Shown here: positions 36,274 to 46,437 of the stretch, one piece after another
Numbering within the stretch: position 1 is the stretch's first letter
Layout: every line of letters begins with the position of its first letter
Assembly (NCBI RefSeq): GCF_024539675.1
Contig: NZ_JAHHIT010000002.1
Coordinates: forward strand, 124,001-188,000
Origin: Streptomyces hilarionis
GTDB lineage: Bacteria > Actinomycetota > Actinomycetes > Streptomycetales > Streptomycetaceae
Direction of reading: 5' to 3'
Length of the DNA: 64,000 nt
Translations under genes and position numbers: made by a program
Notes under the pieces: generated by a model
What the model saw: only the letters and a program-made list of their open reading frames with translations
What the model was told of the DNA's origin: nothing
Database searches by the model: none

Positions 36274-37430
36274 CGGGCGACGGCCCCGCGGCCGACGACC
36301 GGCTCGACCGGATCTTCCTCGGGCGGGTCGTCGAGCCCGGGGACGAGGTGAGCGGCCGGTGGGTGCGGGAACGGGGCGTGCGGGAGGTGGTGCGCCGGCT
36401 GCGCGACGACGGCGAGCCGCTGCCCGGGGTGACCGCGCGACGGTGGGCCGGGCTGCTCGCCCGCGCCGGGCAGGCCGACCCGCGGCGCGACCTCGCCGTC
36501 GCGCGCGAGGCCGGGGTCCGGTACGTCTGCCCCGGCGACGCCGAATGGCCGGGCACGCTGGACGAACTCGGCGACGCCCGGCCGCTCGGACTGTGGGTGC
36601 GAGGACGCCCCAGCCTGCGCATGTGGGCGCTGCGGTCGGTCGCCCTGGTCGGCGCCCGCGCCTGCACCCCGTACGGCGCCCACATGGCCGCCACGCTCGC
36701 CTGCGGCCTCGCGGAACGGGGGTGGGTGGTCGTGTCCGGCGGGGCCTACGGAGTCGACGGCGCCGCCCACCGGGGCGCCCTCGGCGCGGGCGGCGCCACC
36801 GTCGCCGTCCTCGCCAGCGGGGTCGACCGGCCCTACCCGAGCGGGCACACGGAGTTGATCGGCCGGATCGCGGAACAGGGGCTGGTGGTCGGGGAGTTGC
36901 CGCCGGGCGACCACCCCACGCCGAGCAGGTTCATCCTGCGCAACCGGGTGATCGCCGCCCTCACCAGGGGCACGGTCGTCGTCGAGGCCGCCTACCGCAG
37001 CGGCTCGCTGGTCACCGCGCGGGCGGCGCAGCGGCTGGGCCGGCACACCATGGGCGTGCCCGGGCCGGCCACCAGCGCTCTGTCCGCCGGGGTGCACGAA
37101 CTCCTGCGGGGGGAGGCGGTGCTGGTCACCGACGCCGCCGAGGTCGTCGAACTGGTCGGGGACATGGGAGAACTGGCCCCGGACCGACGCGGGCCGCAAC
37201 TGCCGCGCGACCTGCTGGAGCCGGGCGCCCGCCGGGTCCTGGCCGCCCTCCCCGCCCGACGGTCCGCCGCGCCGCCCGAGATCGCCCGGGAGGCCGGCAC
37301 CACACCGGACGACGCGATCGCCCGGCTGTACGAGCTCAGAGCGCTCGGCTACGTCGAACGACACGGCGACGGCTGGAAGTTGACACGCCAGGCGATGGTC
37401 TCCGTTCGAGGAGGCCGGCCCCGATGTTGA
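36270..37430 (+). CDS. dprA: DNA-processing protein DprA
   Basis: A RecA-loading protein that binds single-stranded DNA. It has an N-terminal SAM-like helical region, then a Rossmann-like domain with VGARACTPYGAHMA, VVSGGAYGVDGAAHRGAL, PYPSGH and RFILRNRVIAAL. A C-terminal winged-helix-like domain follows (AAPPEIAREAGTTPDDAIARL). The GTG at 36270 overlaps the comM stop (GTGA). Length is 386 aa. Confidence 0.94.
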   Translation: MTGDGPAADDRLDRIFLGRVVEPGDEVSGRWVRERGVREVVRRLRDDGEPLPGVTARRWAGLLARAGQADPRRDLAVAREAGVRYVCPGDAEWPGTLDELGDARPLGLWVRGRPSLRMWALRSVALVGARACTPYGAHMAATLACGLAERGWVVVSGGAYGVDGAAHRGALGAGGATVAVLASGVDRPYPSGHTELIGRIAEQGLVVGELPPGDHPTPSRFILRNRVIAALTRGTVVVEAAYRSGSLVTARAAQRLGRHTMGVPGPATSALSAGVHELLRGEAVLVTDAAEVVELVGDMGELAPDRRGPQLPRDLLEPGARRVLAALPARRSAAPPEIAREAGTTPDDAIARLYELRALGYVERHGDGWKLTRQAMVSVRGGRPRC

Positions 37431-37693
37431 CCCGGGGGGTTCGGCCGTCCGGGGGAACGCCGGAAAGCCTTGCCAATTCCGGCAGTTGACCCGCTCGGCC
37501 GTCACCCGCAGCGACCGCCGTGACTCCGGAGAGCGTTCAGCGGAACGTATCTGCGTACCGGTCCGGGCACGTCCTTCGCTCACCGCGACACTCCAGTCAC
37601 GCTACGCTCACGTGGATTCCGGCACAGACCGGACCACTGCACCACGCGGTACCGACCTCACGCACTTCACGGCAGAACGGCACAAGGCGACGA

Positions 37694-38536
37694 ATGCCCC
37701 AGCACACCTCCGGGTCCGACCGGGCGGCTGTCCCCCCAGCCGCCCGCGACGGTGGCAGCGTGCGGCCGCCCGCTCCCTCGACGCTCGACGAGCTGTGGCG
37801 GTCGTACAAGGCGACAGGCGACGGACGGCTGCGCGAACAGCTGATCCTGCACTACTCGCCGCTGGTGAAGTACGTGGCGGGACGGGTGAGCGTCGGTCTG
37901 CCGCCGAACGTGGAACAGGCCGACTTCGTCTCCTCGGGCGTCTTCGGGCTGATCGACGCGATCGAGAAGTTCGACCTCGACCGGGAGATCAAGTTCGAGA
38001 CGTACGCGATCACCCGGATCCGGGGCGCGATGATCGACGAACTGCGGGCGCTGGACTGGATCCCGAGGTCGGTGCGGCAGAAGGCCCGCAACGTGGAGCG
38101 GGCCTACGCGACGCTGGAGGCGCGGCTGCGGCGGACGCCCAGCGAGGGCGAGGTGGCCGCCGAGCTGGGCATCGCCGTCGAGGAACTGCACGCGGTCTTC
38201 AGCCAGTTGTCCCTGGCCAACGTGGTGGCGCTCGAGGAGCTGCTGCACGTCGGGGGAGAGGACGGCGACGGCCTCAGCTTCATGGACACGCTGGAGGACA
38301 CGGCCGCCGACAACCCGGTGGAGGTGGCCGAGGACCGGGAGCTGCGGCGGTTTCTGGCCCGGGCGATCAACACGCTGCCCGACCGGGAGAAGACGGTCGT
38401 CACGCTCTACTACTACGAGGGACTGACCCTCGCGGAGATCGGGAACGTGCTGGGCGTGACCGAGAGCAGGGTCAGTCAGATCCACACCAAGTCCGTGCTC
38501 CAGTTGCGCGCGAAGCTGGCGAGCTTCGGCCGCTGA
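37694..38536 (+). CDS. whiG: Sporulation sigma factor WhiG
   Basis: The FliA-type sigma factor that commits aerial hyphae to sporulation, controlling whiH and whiI and opposed by anti-sigma RsiG with c-di-GMP. Region 2 is [20 protein letters not shown] and [20 protein letters not shown]; region 3 starts near [16 protein letters not shown]; region 4 has the helix-turn-helix [20 protein letters not shown]. At 280 aa it matches the known WhiG length. The ATG at 37694 follows AAGGCGA. It is in a monocistronic position after a 263-base upstream region. Confidence 0.96.
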   Translation: MPQHTSGSDRAAVPPAARDGGSVRPPAPSTLDELWRSYKATGDGRLREQLILHYSPLVKYVAGRVSVGLPPNVEQADFVSSGVFGLIDAIEKFDLDREIKFETYAITRIRGAMIDELRALDWIPRSVRQKARNVERAYATLEARLRRTPSEGEVAAELGIAVEELHAVFSQLSLANVVALEELLHVGGEDGDGLSFMDTLEDTAADNPVEVAEDRELRRFLARAINTLPDREKTVVTLYYYEGLTLAEIGNVLGVTESRVSQIHTKSVLQLRAKLASFGR

Positions 38537-38593
38537 CCCGGGCCGACGACACGAAGCCCCTCGGCGTCACTCCCGCCGGCGGCGGGGCGTCCG

Positions 38594-38606
38594 TACAGTG
38601 GTCGAC
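38594..38606 (+). promoter_or_regulatory. -10 element for a leaderless TetR gene
   Basis: TACAGT at 38594-38599 ends seven bases before the GTG at 38607. No ribosome-binding site is present. The spacing predicts transcription starting at the first base of the start codon. No clear -35 is seen. Confidence 0.5.
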
Positions 38607-39188
38607 GTGCCAAGGATTCGAGCGGCCTCCGTGGCCGAGCACCGGTCGATGCAGCGTGCCGCCCTCCTGGACGCGGCGCGCACCCTTCTGTCCGAGGGCG
38701 GGACGGACGCGCTGACCTTCCCGGCCCTCGCCGAGCGGACGGGCCTCGCGCGCTCGTCCGTGTACGAGTACTTCCGGTCGCGGGCCGCCGTGGTCGAGGA
38801 ACTGTGCGAGGTCGACTTCCCCGCGTGGACGGCGGAGGTCGAGGCGGCGATGGCCGCCGCCGACGGGGCGCAGGCCAAGGTCGAGGCCTATGTGCGCCGC
38901 CAGCTCGCGCTGGTCGGGGACCGGCGTCACCGGGCCGTCGTGGCCATCTCGGCGAGCGAACTGGACGCGGGCGCCCGGGAGAAGATCCGCGCGGCGCACG
39001 GCGCTCTCGTGACGATGATCGGGGAGGCGCTGGCCGACCTGGGCCACACGCAGCCCAGGCTGACGGCCATGCTCCTTCAGGGCGTGGTCGACGCGGCGGT
39101 GCGGCGCATCGAGCTCGGAGCGGCCGAGGACCCCGCGGAGATCACCGACGCGGCGGTGGCGATGGCCCTGCGCGGCGTCGGCGGCTGA
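38607..39188 (+). CDS. TetR-family transcriptional regulator
   Basis: A 193-aa one-component regulator. The helix-turn-helix is LTFPALAERTGLARSSVYEYF at residues about 33-53, preceded by the first helix MQRAALLDAARTLLSEGG. The rest is a helical ligand-binding domain. The GTG at 38607 is chosen; a GTG at 38598 would add three residues but lies inside the -10 box. It is next to whiG and a divergent-looking repeat field. Target genes are unknown. Confidence 0.88.
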   Translation: MPRIRAASVAEHRSMQRAALLDAARTLLSEGGTDALTFPALAERTGLARSSVYEYFRSRAAVVEELCEVDFPAWTAEVEAAMAAADGAQAKVEAYVRRQLALVGDRRHRAVVAISASELDAGAREKIRAAHGALVTMIGEALADLGHTQPRLTAMLLQGVVDAAVRRIELGAAEDPAEITDAAVAMALRGVGG

Positions 39189-39302
39189 CGGACCGGACGG
39201 GCGGGGCTGCCACCCCGCCCACGCCAGGAGCCCACCGCCGTGCGCGGCAACGCCGGGCACCGGTCAGGAGTGCGCGGGCCGTGGGCGATCCAGCCGGGGC
39301 GA

Positions 39303-39610
39303 CTGCGGGAGCGCACGCGCCGCGGACGCCGGGCCGGTTCATGGCAGGGTGCGCCGGCCGGGCGGGTAGGCGCCAGGGCGGGTGTAGGCGGCCGGGTTGA
39401 CGGCGGGAGCGGCGCACGGGTCGCAGGCGTCGGGCCGGTACATGGCAGGAGTCCGCCGGCAGTGTGCGGCTGTGCCGGGCTCACGGCGGGAGCGCACGCG
39501 CCGCGGACGCCGGGTCGGTTCCTGGCGGGAGCGCACGGCTCGAATGCGGCCGGGCCCGGCTCACGGCAGGAGCGCACGGGCCGGGTGGGGCAGGGCCGGG
39601 CTCATGGCAG
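39303..39610. repeat. Decayed tandem repeat field between the TetR and M23 peptidase genes
   Basis: A 34-base unit at 39307-39340 recurs at 39487-39520 with one mismatch. Shorter related pieces with the pattern GGCAGGAGCGCACG or GGCGGGAGCGCACG recur around 39522, 39563 and 39601, and looser relatives at about 39341, 39400 and 39440. Units are spaced irregularly at 20 to 60 bases. No gene is supported in the 413-base gap. It looks like a degenerate repeat array. Confidence 0.65.
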
Positions 39611-40354
39611 GGGCACGCCGATGACCGGGAGGAGTCGGGCCGGGAGTCTGCGCCTCAGCCAGGGCGGCAGCAGGCTCAGCGGGTCCAGATAGGTCTCGCC
39701 TCTCAGCAGGCCCCAGTGCAGGCAGCCTCCGGAGCAGTGCGCGTCCGCCGGCTCGACCGCGCCGACGACCTGCCCCGCGACCACCCGGTCGCCCGCGCGC
39801 ACCGAGGCCCGCACCGGCTCGTACGTCGTCCGCAGCGGCGGCTCGCCCGTGTCCGCGAGTTCCACCGCGACGACGCCCCTGCCCGCCACCCGTCCCGCGA
39901 AGGACACCCGCCCGGTGGCCACCGCCCGCACGGGTGCGCCGGGCGCCGCCGCCAGGTCGACCCCGCGGTGGCCGCGGGCGTACGGCGTGGCCGGCGGGTC
40001 CCAGCCGCGGACCACGGGCGGACGCGAGCCCACCGGCCAGACCCGCGCCACCGCCGGGACGGTTGGAAGGGATGGTGGGGTCGGGGTGGTCGGGGTGGTC
40101 GGGTCGGCTGGTGTGGCCGGGGCCGGTGGGGTGCTCGGGGTGCTCGGGTCGTCGGGGGTCGGCGTGACGCTAGGGAGGCTGGGAGTGCTCGGGCCGTCGG
40201 AGGCCTGTGGGGCCGGTGGGGAGGCCGAGACGGTCACGGTCGGAGTCGGTGTGGACGGCGGGGGCGGTGCCAGCGGGGTCGCGTGGCCCGTGGACGCCAG
40301 GATCGAGAGGATCAGCAGCGGCGCGAGGCCGCCGAGAAGTCGCTTCGCGTGCAT
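39602..40354 (-). CDS. Secreted M23-family metallopeptidase
   Basis: An exported peptidoglycan endopeptidase-type protein of about 250 aa. A signal peptide ([20 protein letters not shown]) leads to a Pro/Thr/Ser-rich linker of about 80 residues and a LytM/M23 domain. Zinc ligands are the His and Asp of GHRGVD and the last His in CLHWGLL. That final motif is HWG preceded by Cys-Leu rather than the usual HxH, so one ligand differs from the classical pattern and activity is uncertain. An ATG at 40372 is an alternative start. Convergent to the TetR gene across the repeat field. Confidence 0.85.
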   Translation of the reverse strand: MHAKRLLGGLAPLLILSILASTGHATPLAPPPPSTPTPTVTVSASPPAPQASDGPSTPSLPSVTPTPDDPSTPSTPPAPATPADPTTPTTPTPPSLPTVPAVARVWPVGSRPPVVRGWDPPATPYARGHRGVDLAAAPGAPVRAVATGRVSFAGRVAGRGVVAVELADTGEPPLRTTYEPVRASVRAGDRVVAGQVVGAVEPADAHCSGGCLHWGLLRGETYLDPLSLLPPWLRRRLPARLLPVIGVPLP

Positions 40355-40634
40355 GCCGGAACCGTTCCGCATCCCGCCCGGCGCCGCTCGGACCTGTGGA
40401 CCGGCCGCCGCTTGTGGACATCGGCGTCACCCGGGCCCCCGCGGGTCCCGTACACTTCTTCTGGCGATCCGGGTCACCGGGTCGACTTCGCACGCCCCGG
40501 TAACGGGGACCGGCTCCGGTCGGTTCTCCGGTACTCGCGCCCCTCGGTCCTTCGTGGCTCGGCGCATCGCGGGCGTCAGGCGCGGGAGCCGTCCGGCCCC
40601 CGCGGCACAACCGAGAAAAACAAGGAGAACGGCC

Positions 40635-41570
40635 ATGGCCGTCGTCACGATGCGGGAGCTGCTGGAAAGCGGCGTCCACTTCGGTCACCAGACCCGTCGC
40701 TGGAACCCGAAGATGAAGCGCTTCATCTTCACCGAGCGCAACGGCATCTACATCATCGACCTGCTCCAGTCGCTGTCGTACATCGACCGCGCCTACGAGT
40801 TCGTCAAGGAGACCGTCGCCCACGGCGGCACGGTCATGTTCGTCGGCACGAAGAAGCAGGCGCAGGAGGCCATCGCCGAGCAGGCCACCCGCGTCGGCAT
40901 GCCCTACGTCAACCAGCGCTGGCTGGGCGGCATGCTCACCAACTTCTCGACCGTCTACAAGCGCCTCCAGCGCCTCAAGGAGCTCGAGCTCATCGACTTC
41001 GAGGACGTCGCCGCCTCGGGTCTGACGAAGAAGGAGCTCCTGGTCCTCTCGCGTGAGAAGGCCAAGCTCGAGAAGACCCTCGGTGGTATCCGCGAGATGT
41101 CCAAGGTGCCCAGCGCCGTCTGGATCGTGGACACCAAGAAGGAGCACATCGCGGTCGGCGAGGCCCGGAAGCTCAACATCCCGGTCGTCGCCATCCTCGA
41201 CACCAACTGCGACCCCGACGAGGTCGACTACAAGATCCCGGGCAACGACGACGCGATCCGCTCCGTCACCCTGCTCACCCGCGTGATCGCCGACGCCGTC
41301 GCCGAGGGCCTCATCTCCCGTTCCGGCGTCGCCACCGGTGACAAGGGCGAGAAGGCCGCGAGCGAGCCGCTGGCCGAGTGGGAGCGCGACCTCCTCGAGG
41401 GCGAGAAGAAGGCCGACGCCGAGAACGCCGACGCCGCCGAGAAGCCGGCCGAGGCCGCTGCCGAGGCTCCCGCCGCCGAGGCTGCTGCCGAGGCCCCCGC
41501 TGCCGAGGCTCCGGCTGCCGAGGCCCCCGCCGCCGAGGCCGCTCCGGCCGCCGAGGGCGAGCAGGCCTGA
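40635..41570 (+). CDS. rpsB: 30S ribosomal protein S2
   Basis: The S2 core is clear: [33 protein letters not shown], and [18 protein letters not shown]. It carries an actinobacterial C-terminal tail of about 60 residues, rich in Ala, Glu and Pro (EAPAAEA repeats). The protein is 311 aa. The ATG follows AGGAG at 40624. A TACACT hexamer at 40451-40456 may be its -10 element. It forms the conserved rpsB-tsf-pyrH-frr-cdsA cluster. Confidence 0.97.
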   Translation: MAVVTMRELLESGVHFGHQTRRWNPKMKRFIFTERNGIYIIDLLQSLSYIDRAYEFVKETVAHGGTVMFVGTKKQAQEAIAEQATRVGMPYVNQRWLGGMLTNFSTVYKRLQRLKELELIDFEDVAASGLTKKELLVLSREKAKLEKTLGGIREMSKVPSAVWIVDTKKEHIAVGEARKLNIPVVAILDTNCDPDEVDYKIPGNDDAIRSVTLLTRVIADAVAEGLISRSGVATGDKGEKAASEPLAEWERDLLEGEKKADAENADAAEKPAEAAAEAPAAEAAAEAPAAEAPAAEAPAAEAAPAAEGEQA

Positions 41571-41627
41571 TCCAGGCCGTGAGCCGTGCGGTCGCCGTCG
41601 CGTCCGCCCGGCCCCAGGGATGAAGTG

Positions 41628-41660
41628 ACGGCGGGGGGCGCCGAGTGCGCCGCCCGCCGT
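41628..41660 (+). terminator. Attenuator hairpin between rpsB and tsf
   Basis: A long GC-rich stem with small bulges pairs 41628-41641 with 41646-41660, ending 66 bases before the tsf start. There is no strong U-tract. It may reduce read-through so that S2 and EF-Ts are made in different amounts. Confidence 0.6.
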
Positions 41661-41726
41661 TCACCCACAGCCCCCAGATCTTCGTAGATCTTCGAGACTT
41701 CGAACTCCGAGAGAGATTCACAGATC

Positions 41727-42563
41727 ATGGCGAACTACACCGCCGCTGACGTCAAGAAGCTCCGTGAGCTCACCGGCGCCGGCATGATGGACTGCAAGAA
41801 GGCGCTGGACGAGGCCGAGGGCAACGTCGACAAGGCCGTCGAGGCGCTCCGTATCAAGGGCCAGAAGGGCGTCGCCAAGCGCGAGGGCCGCTCCGCCGAG
41901 AACGGCGCCGTGGTCTCGATCATCGCCGACGACAACTCCTCCGGCGTCCTCGTCGAGCTGAAGTGCGAGACGGACTTCGTCGCCAAGGGCGACAAGTTCC
42001 AGGCCGTCGCCACCGCGATCGCCGAGCACGTCGCCAAGACCGCCCCGGCCGACATCGAGGCGCTCCTCGCCTCCGAGATCGAGGCCGGCAAGACCGTCCA
42101 GGCGTTCGTGGACGAGGCCAACGCCAACCTGGGCGAGAAGATCGTGCTGGACCGCTTCGCGCAGTTCACCGAGGGCTACGTCACCGCCTACATGCACCGC
42201 ACGATGCCCGACCTGCCCCCGCAGATCGGTGTCCTCGTCGAGCTGGACAAGCCGAACGCGGAGATCGCCAAGGGCGTCGCCCAGCACATCGCCGCCTTCG
42301 CGCCGAAGTACCTCTCCAAGGAGGACGTGCCGGCCGAGGTCGTCGAGTCCGAGCGCCGCGTCGCCGAGGAGACCACCCGCGCCGAGGGTAAGCCCGAGGC
42401 CGCCCTGCCGAAGATCGTCGAGGGTCGCCTCAACGGCTTCTTCAAGGACGCCACGCTGCTCGGTCAGCCGTACGCGCTGGACAACAAGAAGTCCGTCCAG
42501 AAGGTCCTGGACGAGGCCGGTGTCACCCTGAAGCGCTTCACGCGCATCAAGGTCGGCATCTGA
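41727..42563 (+). CDS. tsf: Elongation factor Ts
   Basis: The nucleotide-exchange factor for EF-Tu. The N-terminal UBA-like domain is [20 protein letters not shown], and the [10 protein letters not shown] segment carries the conserved TDFV motif that contacts EF-Tu. Length is 278 aa. The ATG follows GAGAGA. The second half has the usual dimerisation-type subdomains. Confidence 0.97.
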   Translation: MANYTAADVKKLRELTGAGMMDCKKALDEAEGNVDKAVEALRIKGQKGVAKREGRSAENGAVVSIIADDNSSGVLVELKCETDFVAKGDKFQAVATAIAEHVAKTAPADIEALLASEIEAGKTVQAFVDEANANLGEKIVLDRFAQFTEGYVTAYMHRTMPDLPPQIGVLVELDKPNAEIAKGVAQHIAAFAPKYLSKEDVPAEVVESERRVAEETTRAEGKPEAALPKIVEGRLNGFFKDATLLGQPYALDNKKSVQKVLDEAGVTLKRFTRIKVGI

Positions 42564-42608
42564 GTCCGTACCGCGTTCGACGCCTCGGCCCGATAGGGTC
42601 GGGAGCAG

Positions 42609-42647
42609 TCGTCCGGTACGCCGTCACGCGCACGCGTGACGGACGAC
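42609..42647 (+). terminator. Palindromic hairpin between tsf and pyrH
   Basis: Two nested inverted repeats: an outer arm 42609-42616 with its complement near 42641-42647, and an inner perfect 10-bp stem 42621-42630 with 42633-42642 around a CA loop. The absence of a U-tract makes read-through likely; it may act as an attenuator or processing site. Confidence 0.55.
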
Positions 42648-42752
42648 AGCAGATCTGACGAGGAGGCCATTGCCGCGCACGGGTTGCCCACGACACCCCA
42701 CCGGCAGTGGCCTTCTTCGTATGTGCACCACGTGAAAGAGGCGGGATCTCCC

Positions 42753-43511
42753 ATGACCACCAAGGCCCAGAAGAGCGACGACGGCAAGGTACACGGCCGG
42801 TTTCTGCTGAAGCTGTCCGGTGAGGCATTCTCCGGCGGCGGGGGCCTGGGCGTGGACCCCGACGTGGTGCACAAGATCGCCCGCGAGATCGCCGCGGTCG
42901 TGCGCGACGGCGCCGAGATCGCGGTCGTCATCGGCGGCGGCAACTTCTTCCGCGGCGCCGAGCTCCAGGTGCGCGGCATGGACCGGGCCCGCTCGGACTA
43001 CATGGGCATGCTCGGCACGGTCATGAACTGCCTCGCCCTCCAGGACTTCCTGGAGAAGGAGGGCATCGACAGCCGCGTCCAGACCGCCATCACCATGGGC
43101 CAGGTCGCCGAGCCGTACATCCCGCTGCGGGCCGTGCGGCACCTGGAGAAGGGCCGCGTGGTCATCTTCGGCGCCGGCATGGGCATGCCCTACTTCTCCA
43201 CCGACACCACCGCCGCCCAGCGCGCCCTGGAGATCGACGCCGAGGCGCTGCTCATGGGCAAGAACGGCGTCGACGGCGTCTACGACTCCGACCCGAAGAC
43301 CAACCCGGGGGCCGTCAAGTTCGACGCCCTGGGCTACGGCGAGGTCATCACCCGCGACCTCAAGGTCGCCGACATGACCGCGATCACGCTGTGCCGCGAC
43401 AACAAGCTGCCGATTCTCGTCTTCGAGCTCCTGGCCGAGGGCAATATCGCCCGCGCGGTCAAGGGTGAGAAGATCGGCACGCTCGTGGGTGAGCAAGGCG
43501 GCCGGTCCTGA
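42753..43511 (+). CDS. pyrH: UMP kinase
   Basis: The hexameric bacterial UMP kinase of the amino-acid kinase family, making UDP in pyrimidine synthesis. Motifs are [14 protein letters not shown] for phosphate binding, [13 protein letters not shown], and [13 protein letters not shown] for UMP. Length is 252 aa. The ATG at 42753 is preceded by GGGAT; an upstream GTG-initiated frame would add 39 residues without family similarity. Confidence 0.96.
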   Translation: MTTKAQKSDDGKVHGRFLLKLSGEAFSGGGGLGVDPDVVHKIAREIAAVVRDGAEIAVVIGGGNFFRGAELQVRGMDRARSDYMGMLGTVMNCLALQDFLEKEGIDSRVQTAITMGQVAEPYIPLRAVRHLEKGRVVIFGAGMGMPYFSTDTTAAQRALEIDAEALLMGKNGVDGVYDSDPKTNPGAVKFDALGYGEVITRDLKVADMTAITLCRDNKLPILVFELLAEGNIARAVKGEKIGTLVGEQGGRS

Positions 43512-43701
43512 CCGGCGCCATCCCGGTTCTCCCCGGCAACGTCCGAGCCCCGACAACGCCCGACCGGGGGACGGACCGTCGTCGGAGGATGGACAATGTC
43601 CTGCCGGACGGGAACCGTGCAGGAAGAAGACGCGACGCAGCCGGCCGCCGCCCCCGCAAGGATCCGCAGCCGGGCCTACTCAAGACACGCAGGAGCAAGT
43701 G

Positions 43702-44259
43702 GTGATCGAAGAGACCCTCCTCGAGGCCGAGGAGAAGATGGAGAAGGCCGTCGTGGTCGCCAAGGAGGACTTCGCCGCGATCCGCACCGGCCGTGCGCAC
43801 CCGGCGATGTTCAACAAGATCGTTGCCGACTACTACGGTGCGCCGACGCCGATCAACCAGCTGGCCTCGTTCTCCGTGCCGGAGCCGCGCATGGCGGTCG
43901 TGACGCCGTTCGACAAGACCGCGCTGCGCAACATCGAGCAGGCGATCCGCGACTCCGACCTGGGAGTCAACCCCAGCAACGACGGCAACATCATCCGAGT
44001 GGTGTTCCCCGAGCTGACCGAGGAGCGCCGCCGCGACTACATCAAGGTCGCCAAGGGCAAGGGCGAGGACGCCAAGGTGTCCATCCGCGCGGTCCGTCGC
44101 AAGGCCAAGGACGCGATCGACAAGCTGATCAAGGACGGCGAGGTCGGCGAGGACGAGGGCCGCCGTGCCGAGAAGGAACTCGACGACACCACCGCGAAGT
44201 ACGTCGCCCAGGTGGACGAGCTCCTGAAGCACAAGGAAGCGGAGCTGCTCGAGGTCTGA
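43702..44259 (+). CDS. frr: Ribosome recycling factor
   Basis: With EF-G it splits the post-termination ribosome. Near-universal motifs are [15 protein letters not shown] and [10 protein letters not shown]-type [15 protein letters not shown], then [20 protein letters not shown]. The GTG at 43702 (AGGAG at 43691) gives 185 aa; the GTG immediately before it is a possible alternative. The stop overlaps the cdsA start by one base. Confidence 0.96.
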   Translation: MIEETLLEAEEKMEKAVVVAKEDFAAIRTGRAHPAMFNKIVADYYGAPTPINQLASFSVPEPRMAVVTPFDKTALRNIEQAIRDSDLGVNPSNDGNIIRVVFPELTEERRRDYIKVAKGKGEDAKVSIRAVRRKAKDAIDKLIKDGEVGEDEGRRAEKELDDTTAKYVAQVDELLKHKEAELLEV

Positions 44260-45467
44260 TGAACGACTCTTCCTGGGGCTCACCGCCACACGCCGGGTCG
44301 CGGGCCGGGTACTGGGGGCCCGCCGACCAGGGGCCTGTCCAGGGGGCCGCTCCGGCGGGTCCCGCGTACGATGCGCCTGAGGCGCAGCAGACTCGCCCCA
44401 TGCCCATCGTCCCCGACGTCCCCGCACACGGTGGAAACCAGGATGACGACCGGGGGGCCGCTCGGCTGGGCGGCCCCCTGTTCACCGACTCGTTCCCCGA
44501 CGAGCACCACGGCCACGCGCCGTACGGCGGCGGGCCCCACGGCCTGGCCGCCCACGGCTACGACACCCCGACGGCGCAGCCCCCTGCGGCGGCGCCGCAG
44601 AATCCGGAGCCCATGCCCGACGCCCCTCACCCGGCGCCCGCGCCGCCGAAGAAGAGCGCGGGCCGCGACCTGGGCGCGGCCATAGGGGTCGGGGTCGGCC
44701 TCGGCGTGGTCATCGTCGCGTCGCTGTTCGTCGTCAAGGCCGTGTTCGTCGGCGTCGTCGCGGTCGCCGTCGTCGTCGGCCTGTGGGAGCTGACCAGCAG
44801 GCTCCAGGAGCGCAAGGGCATCAAGGCGCCGCTGGTGCCGCTCGCGGTCGGGGGCGCGGCGATGGTGGTCGCCGGATACGTCCGCGGCCCGGAGGGCGCC
44901 TGGGTCGCCATGGCCCTCACCGCGCTCGCGGTGCTGGTCTGGCGGATGACGGAACCGCCCGAGGGCTACCTCAAGGACGTCACGGCCGGGGTCTTCGCGG
45001 CCTTCTACGTCCCGTTCCTCGCCACGTTCGTCGCCCTGATGCTCACCGCCGACGACGGGGCGTTCCGCGTCATGACCTTCCTGGTCCTGACGGTCGTCAG
45101 CGACACGGGCGCGTACGCCGTCGGCTGGCGCTTCGGCAGGACCAAGCTCGCCCCGCGCATCAGTCCCGGCAAGACCCGCGAGGGCCTGCTCGGCGCGGTG
45201 TCGTTCGCGATGGTCGCCGGTGCGCTGTGCATGCAGTTCCTCATCGACGACGGCACCTGGTGGCAGGGGCTGGTGCTCGGGTTCGCCGTCGCCGTCAGCG
45301 CCACGCTGGGCGACCTCGGCGAGTCCATGATCAAGCGCGACCTGGGCATCAAGGACATGGGAACGCTGCTGCCGGGACACGGCGGCATCATGGACCGGCT
45401 GGACTCCCTGCTGCCGACGGCTCCGGTCGTCTGGCTGCTGCTCGTCCTGTTCGTGGGCTCCGGCTGA
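44259..45467 (+). CDS. cdsA: Phosphatidate cytidylyltransferase
   Basis: Makes CDP-diacylglycerol from phosphatidic acid and CTP for phospholipid synthesis. The first 130 residues are Pro/His/Gly-rich and disordered, an actinobacterial extension. About eight membrane helices follow. The C-terminal signature GDLGESMIKRDLGIKDMG followed by LPGHGGIMDRLDSL is intact, with the conserved acidic residues. Length is 402 aa. ATG overlaps frr by one base. Confidence 0.95.
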   Translation: MNDSSWGSPPHAGSRAGYWGPADQGPVQGAAPAGPAYDAPEAQQTRPMPIVPDVPAHGGNQDDDRGAARLGGPLFTDSFPDEHHGHAPYGGGPHGLAAHGYDTPTAQPPAAAPQNPEPMPDAPHPAPAPPKKSAGRDLGAAIGVGVGLGVVIVASLFVVKAVFVGVVAVAVVVGLWELTSRLQERKGIKAPLVPLAVGGAAMVVAGYVRGPEGAWVAMALTALAVLVWRMTEPPEGYLKDVTAGVFAAFYVPFLATFVALMLTADDGAFRVMTFLVLTVVSDTGAYAVGWRFGRTKLAPRISPGKTREGLLGAVSFAMVAGALCMQFLIDDGTWWQGLVLGFAVAVSATLGDLGESMIKRDLGIKDMGTLLPGHGGIMDRLDSLLPTAPVVWLLLVLFVGSG

Positions 45468-45490
45468 GACCTGGGCCCGGACCGGCTTGC

Positions 45491-45528
45491 GCGGGCCCCC
45501 TTCCCGATCGTCCGGGCAGGGGGCCCGC
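45491..45528 (+). terminator. Terminator of the rpsB-cdsA operon
   Basis: A 10-bp GC stem (45491-45500 with 45519-45528) with an 18-base loop, 23 bases after the cdsA stop codon. Confidence 0.7.
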
Positions 45529-45639
45529 TGCCGTGGTCGCGCGGACGGCCCGATGGGACGATCCTGGTGAGGGCGGCACACGGGGGGGCGCCCGGCAGAG
45601 GCACCACAAGGGGGATCGCCCTGAAAGGGGGCGGGCTGT

Positions 45640-46089
45640 ATGTCCGACTTCCATGAATCGATCGACGTCGACGCCACTCCCGATGACGTGTGGGCTTACG
45701 TCATCGACCCCTCCCACCTGCCCGAGTGGCAGGCGAGCGCGGTGTCGGCGGAGCAACTCGACCCCGGGCCGACCGCCGTCGGCTCCCGCGTGCGGGTCAC
45801 CCGGCACATCGGCAGCCGGGAGATGCCGATGACCATGGAGTACACCGAGTACGACCCGCCGCGCGCCTGGGCCATGCAGGGCGTCGACGGCCCCGTGCGC
45901 GGCCACTTCCACGGCGAGATCCTCCCCATCGACGAGGGCCGCCGGTCCCGCGTGATCATGGACCTCGACTTCGAGGGCAAGGGGATGGGCAAGCTCCTCG
46001 TCCCCCTCGTCGTCCGCCGCCAGGTCCGCAAGGAGTTCCCGGTGAACGAACGGCTGCTGAAGGACCGACTGGAGCACCGCACGGCATAG
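45640..46089 (+). CDS. SRPBCC-family protein
   Basis: A START/Bet v 1-like helix-grip fold protein of 149 aa. Typical elements are an ESIDVDATPDDVWAYVID N terminus, MTMEYTEYDPPRAWAMQGVD, and a long C-terminal helix (KEFPVNERLLKDRLEHRT). These proteins bind hydrophobic ligands or act as cyclases; no ligand is predicted. ATG start with a G-rich upstream GGGGGCGGG. It is the last native gene before the rlmN-associated element. Confidence 0.85.
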   Translation: MSDFHESIDVDATPDDVWAYVIDPSHLPEWQASAVSAEQLDPGPTAVGSRVRVTRHIGSREMPMTMEYTEYDPPRAWAMQGVDGPVRGHFHGEILPIDEGRRSRVIMDLDFEGKGMGKLLVPLVVRRQVRKEFPVNERLLKDRLEHRTA

Positions 46090-46354
46090 CCCCGGACCGC
46101 CCGACGAACCGACGGCCGGCACGCGGCTTCCGACCCCCGGTCCACCCCGTGGCGTGCCCGACACATCCGCGCCGGCGCTGCGCTGCACAAGCACGGTCGG
46201 TCCCGCTGACCGACCCATCGGCTGCTGTCTCCGCGACGGCCGGCCGGCTTCGCGGTGCAGGAGAGATCATTCCGGTGCCGGGGCGTGGGCTCTGGGCCGT
46301 CCGAGGCCGACCGGCGCCGGCCGTGGGTGACCACCCCCACCCCCGGGCCGGAGC

Positions 46355-46410
46355 GGGCCCCCGGCGATGATCTGCCACACTGGTCGTGTTATGCCTGCAC
46401 CCGGAGAACT
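46355..46410 (+). repeat. Left copy of a 56-bp direct repeat (attL-like)
   Basis: Identical base for base to 50017-50072. It contains the upstream region, a CACACT -10-like box, and the ATG and first codons of rlmN (ATGCCTGCACCCGGAGAACT at 46391-46410). The frame diverges right after the repeat, so this is a ghost rlmN start. An integrase remnant ends 28 bases further on. Confidence 0.88.
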
Positions 46411-46437
46411 GATCTCTCACGGGCATGAAGAAGCCCC

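Noticed and set aside
39303-39610. Possible CRISPR array in the repeat field
   Set aside because: Repeat copies are few, irregularly spaced and degenerate, spacers are not uniform, and no cas gene is present in the window.
41450-41560. Tandem GCCGAGGCC-type repeats at the end of rpsB
   Set aside because: They encode the Ala/Glu/Pro tail (EAPAAEA) usual for actinobacterial S2 and stay in frame.
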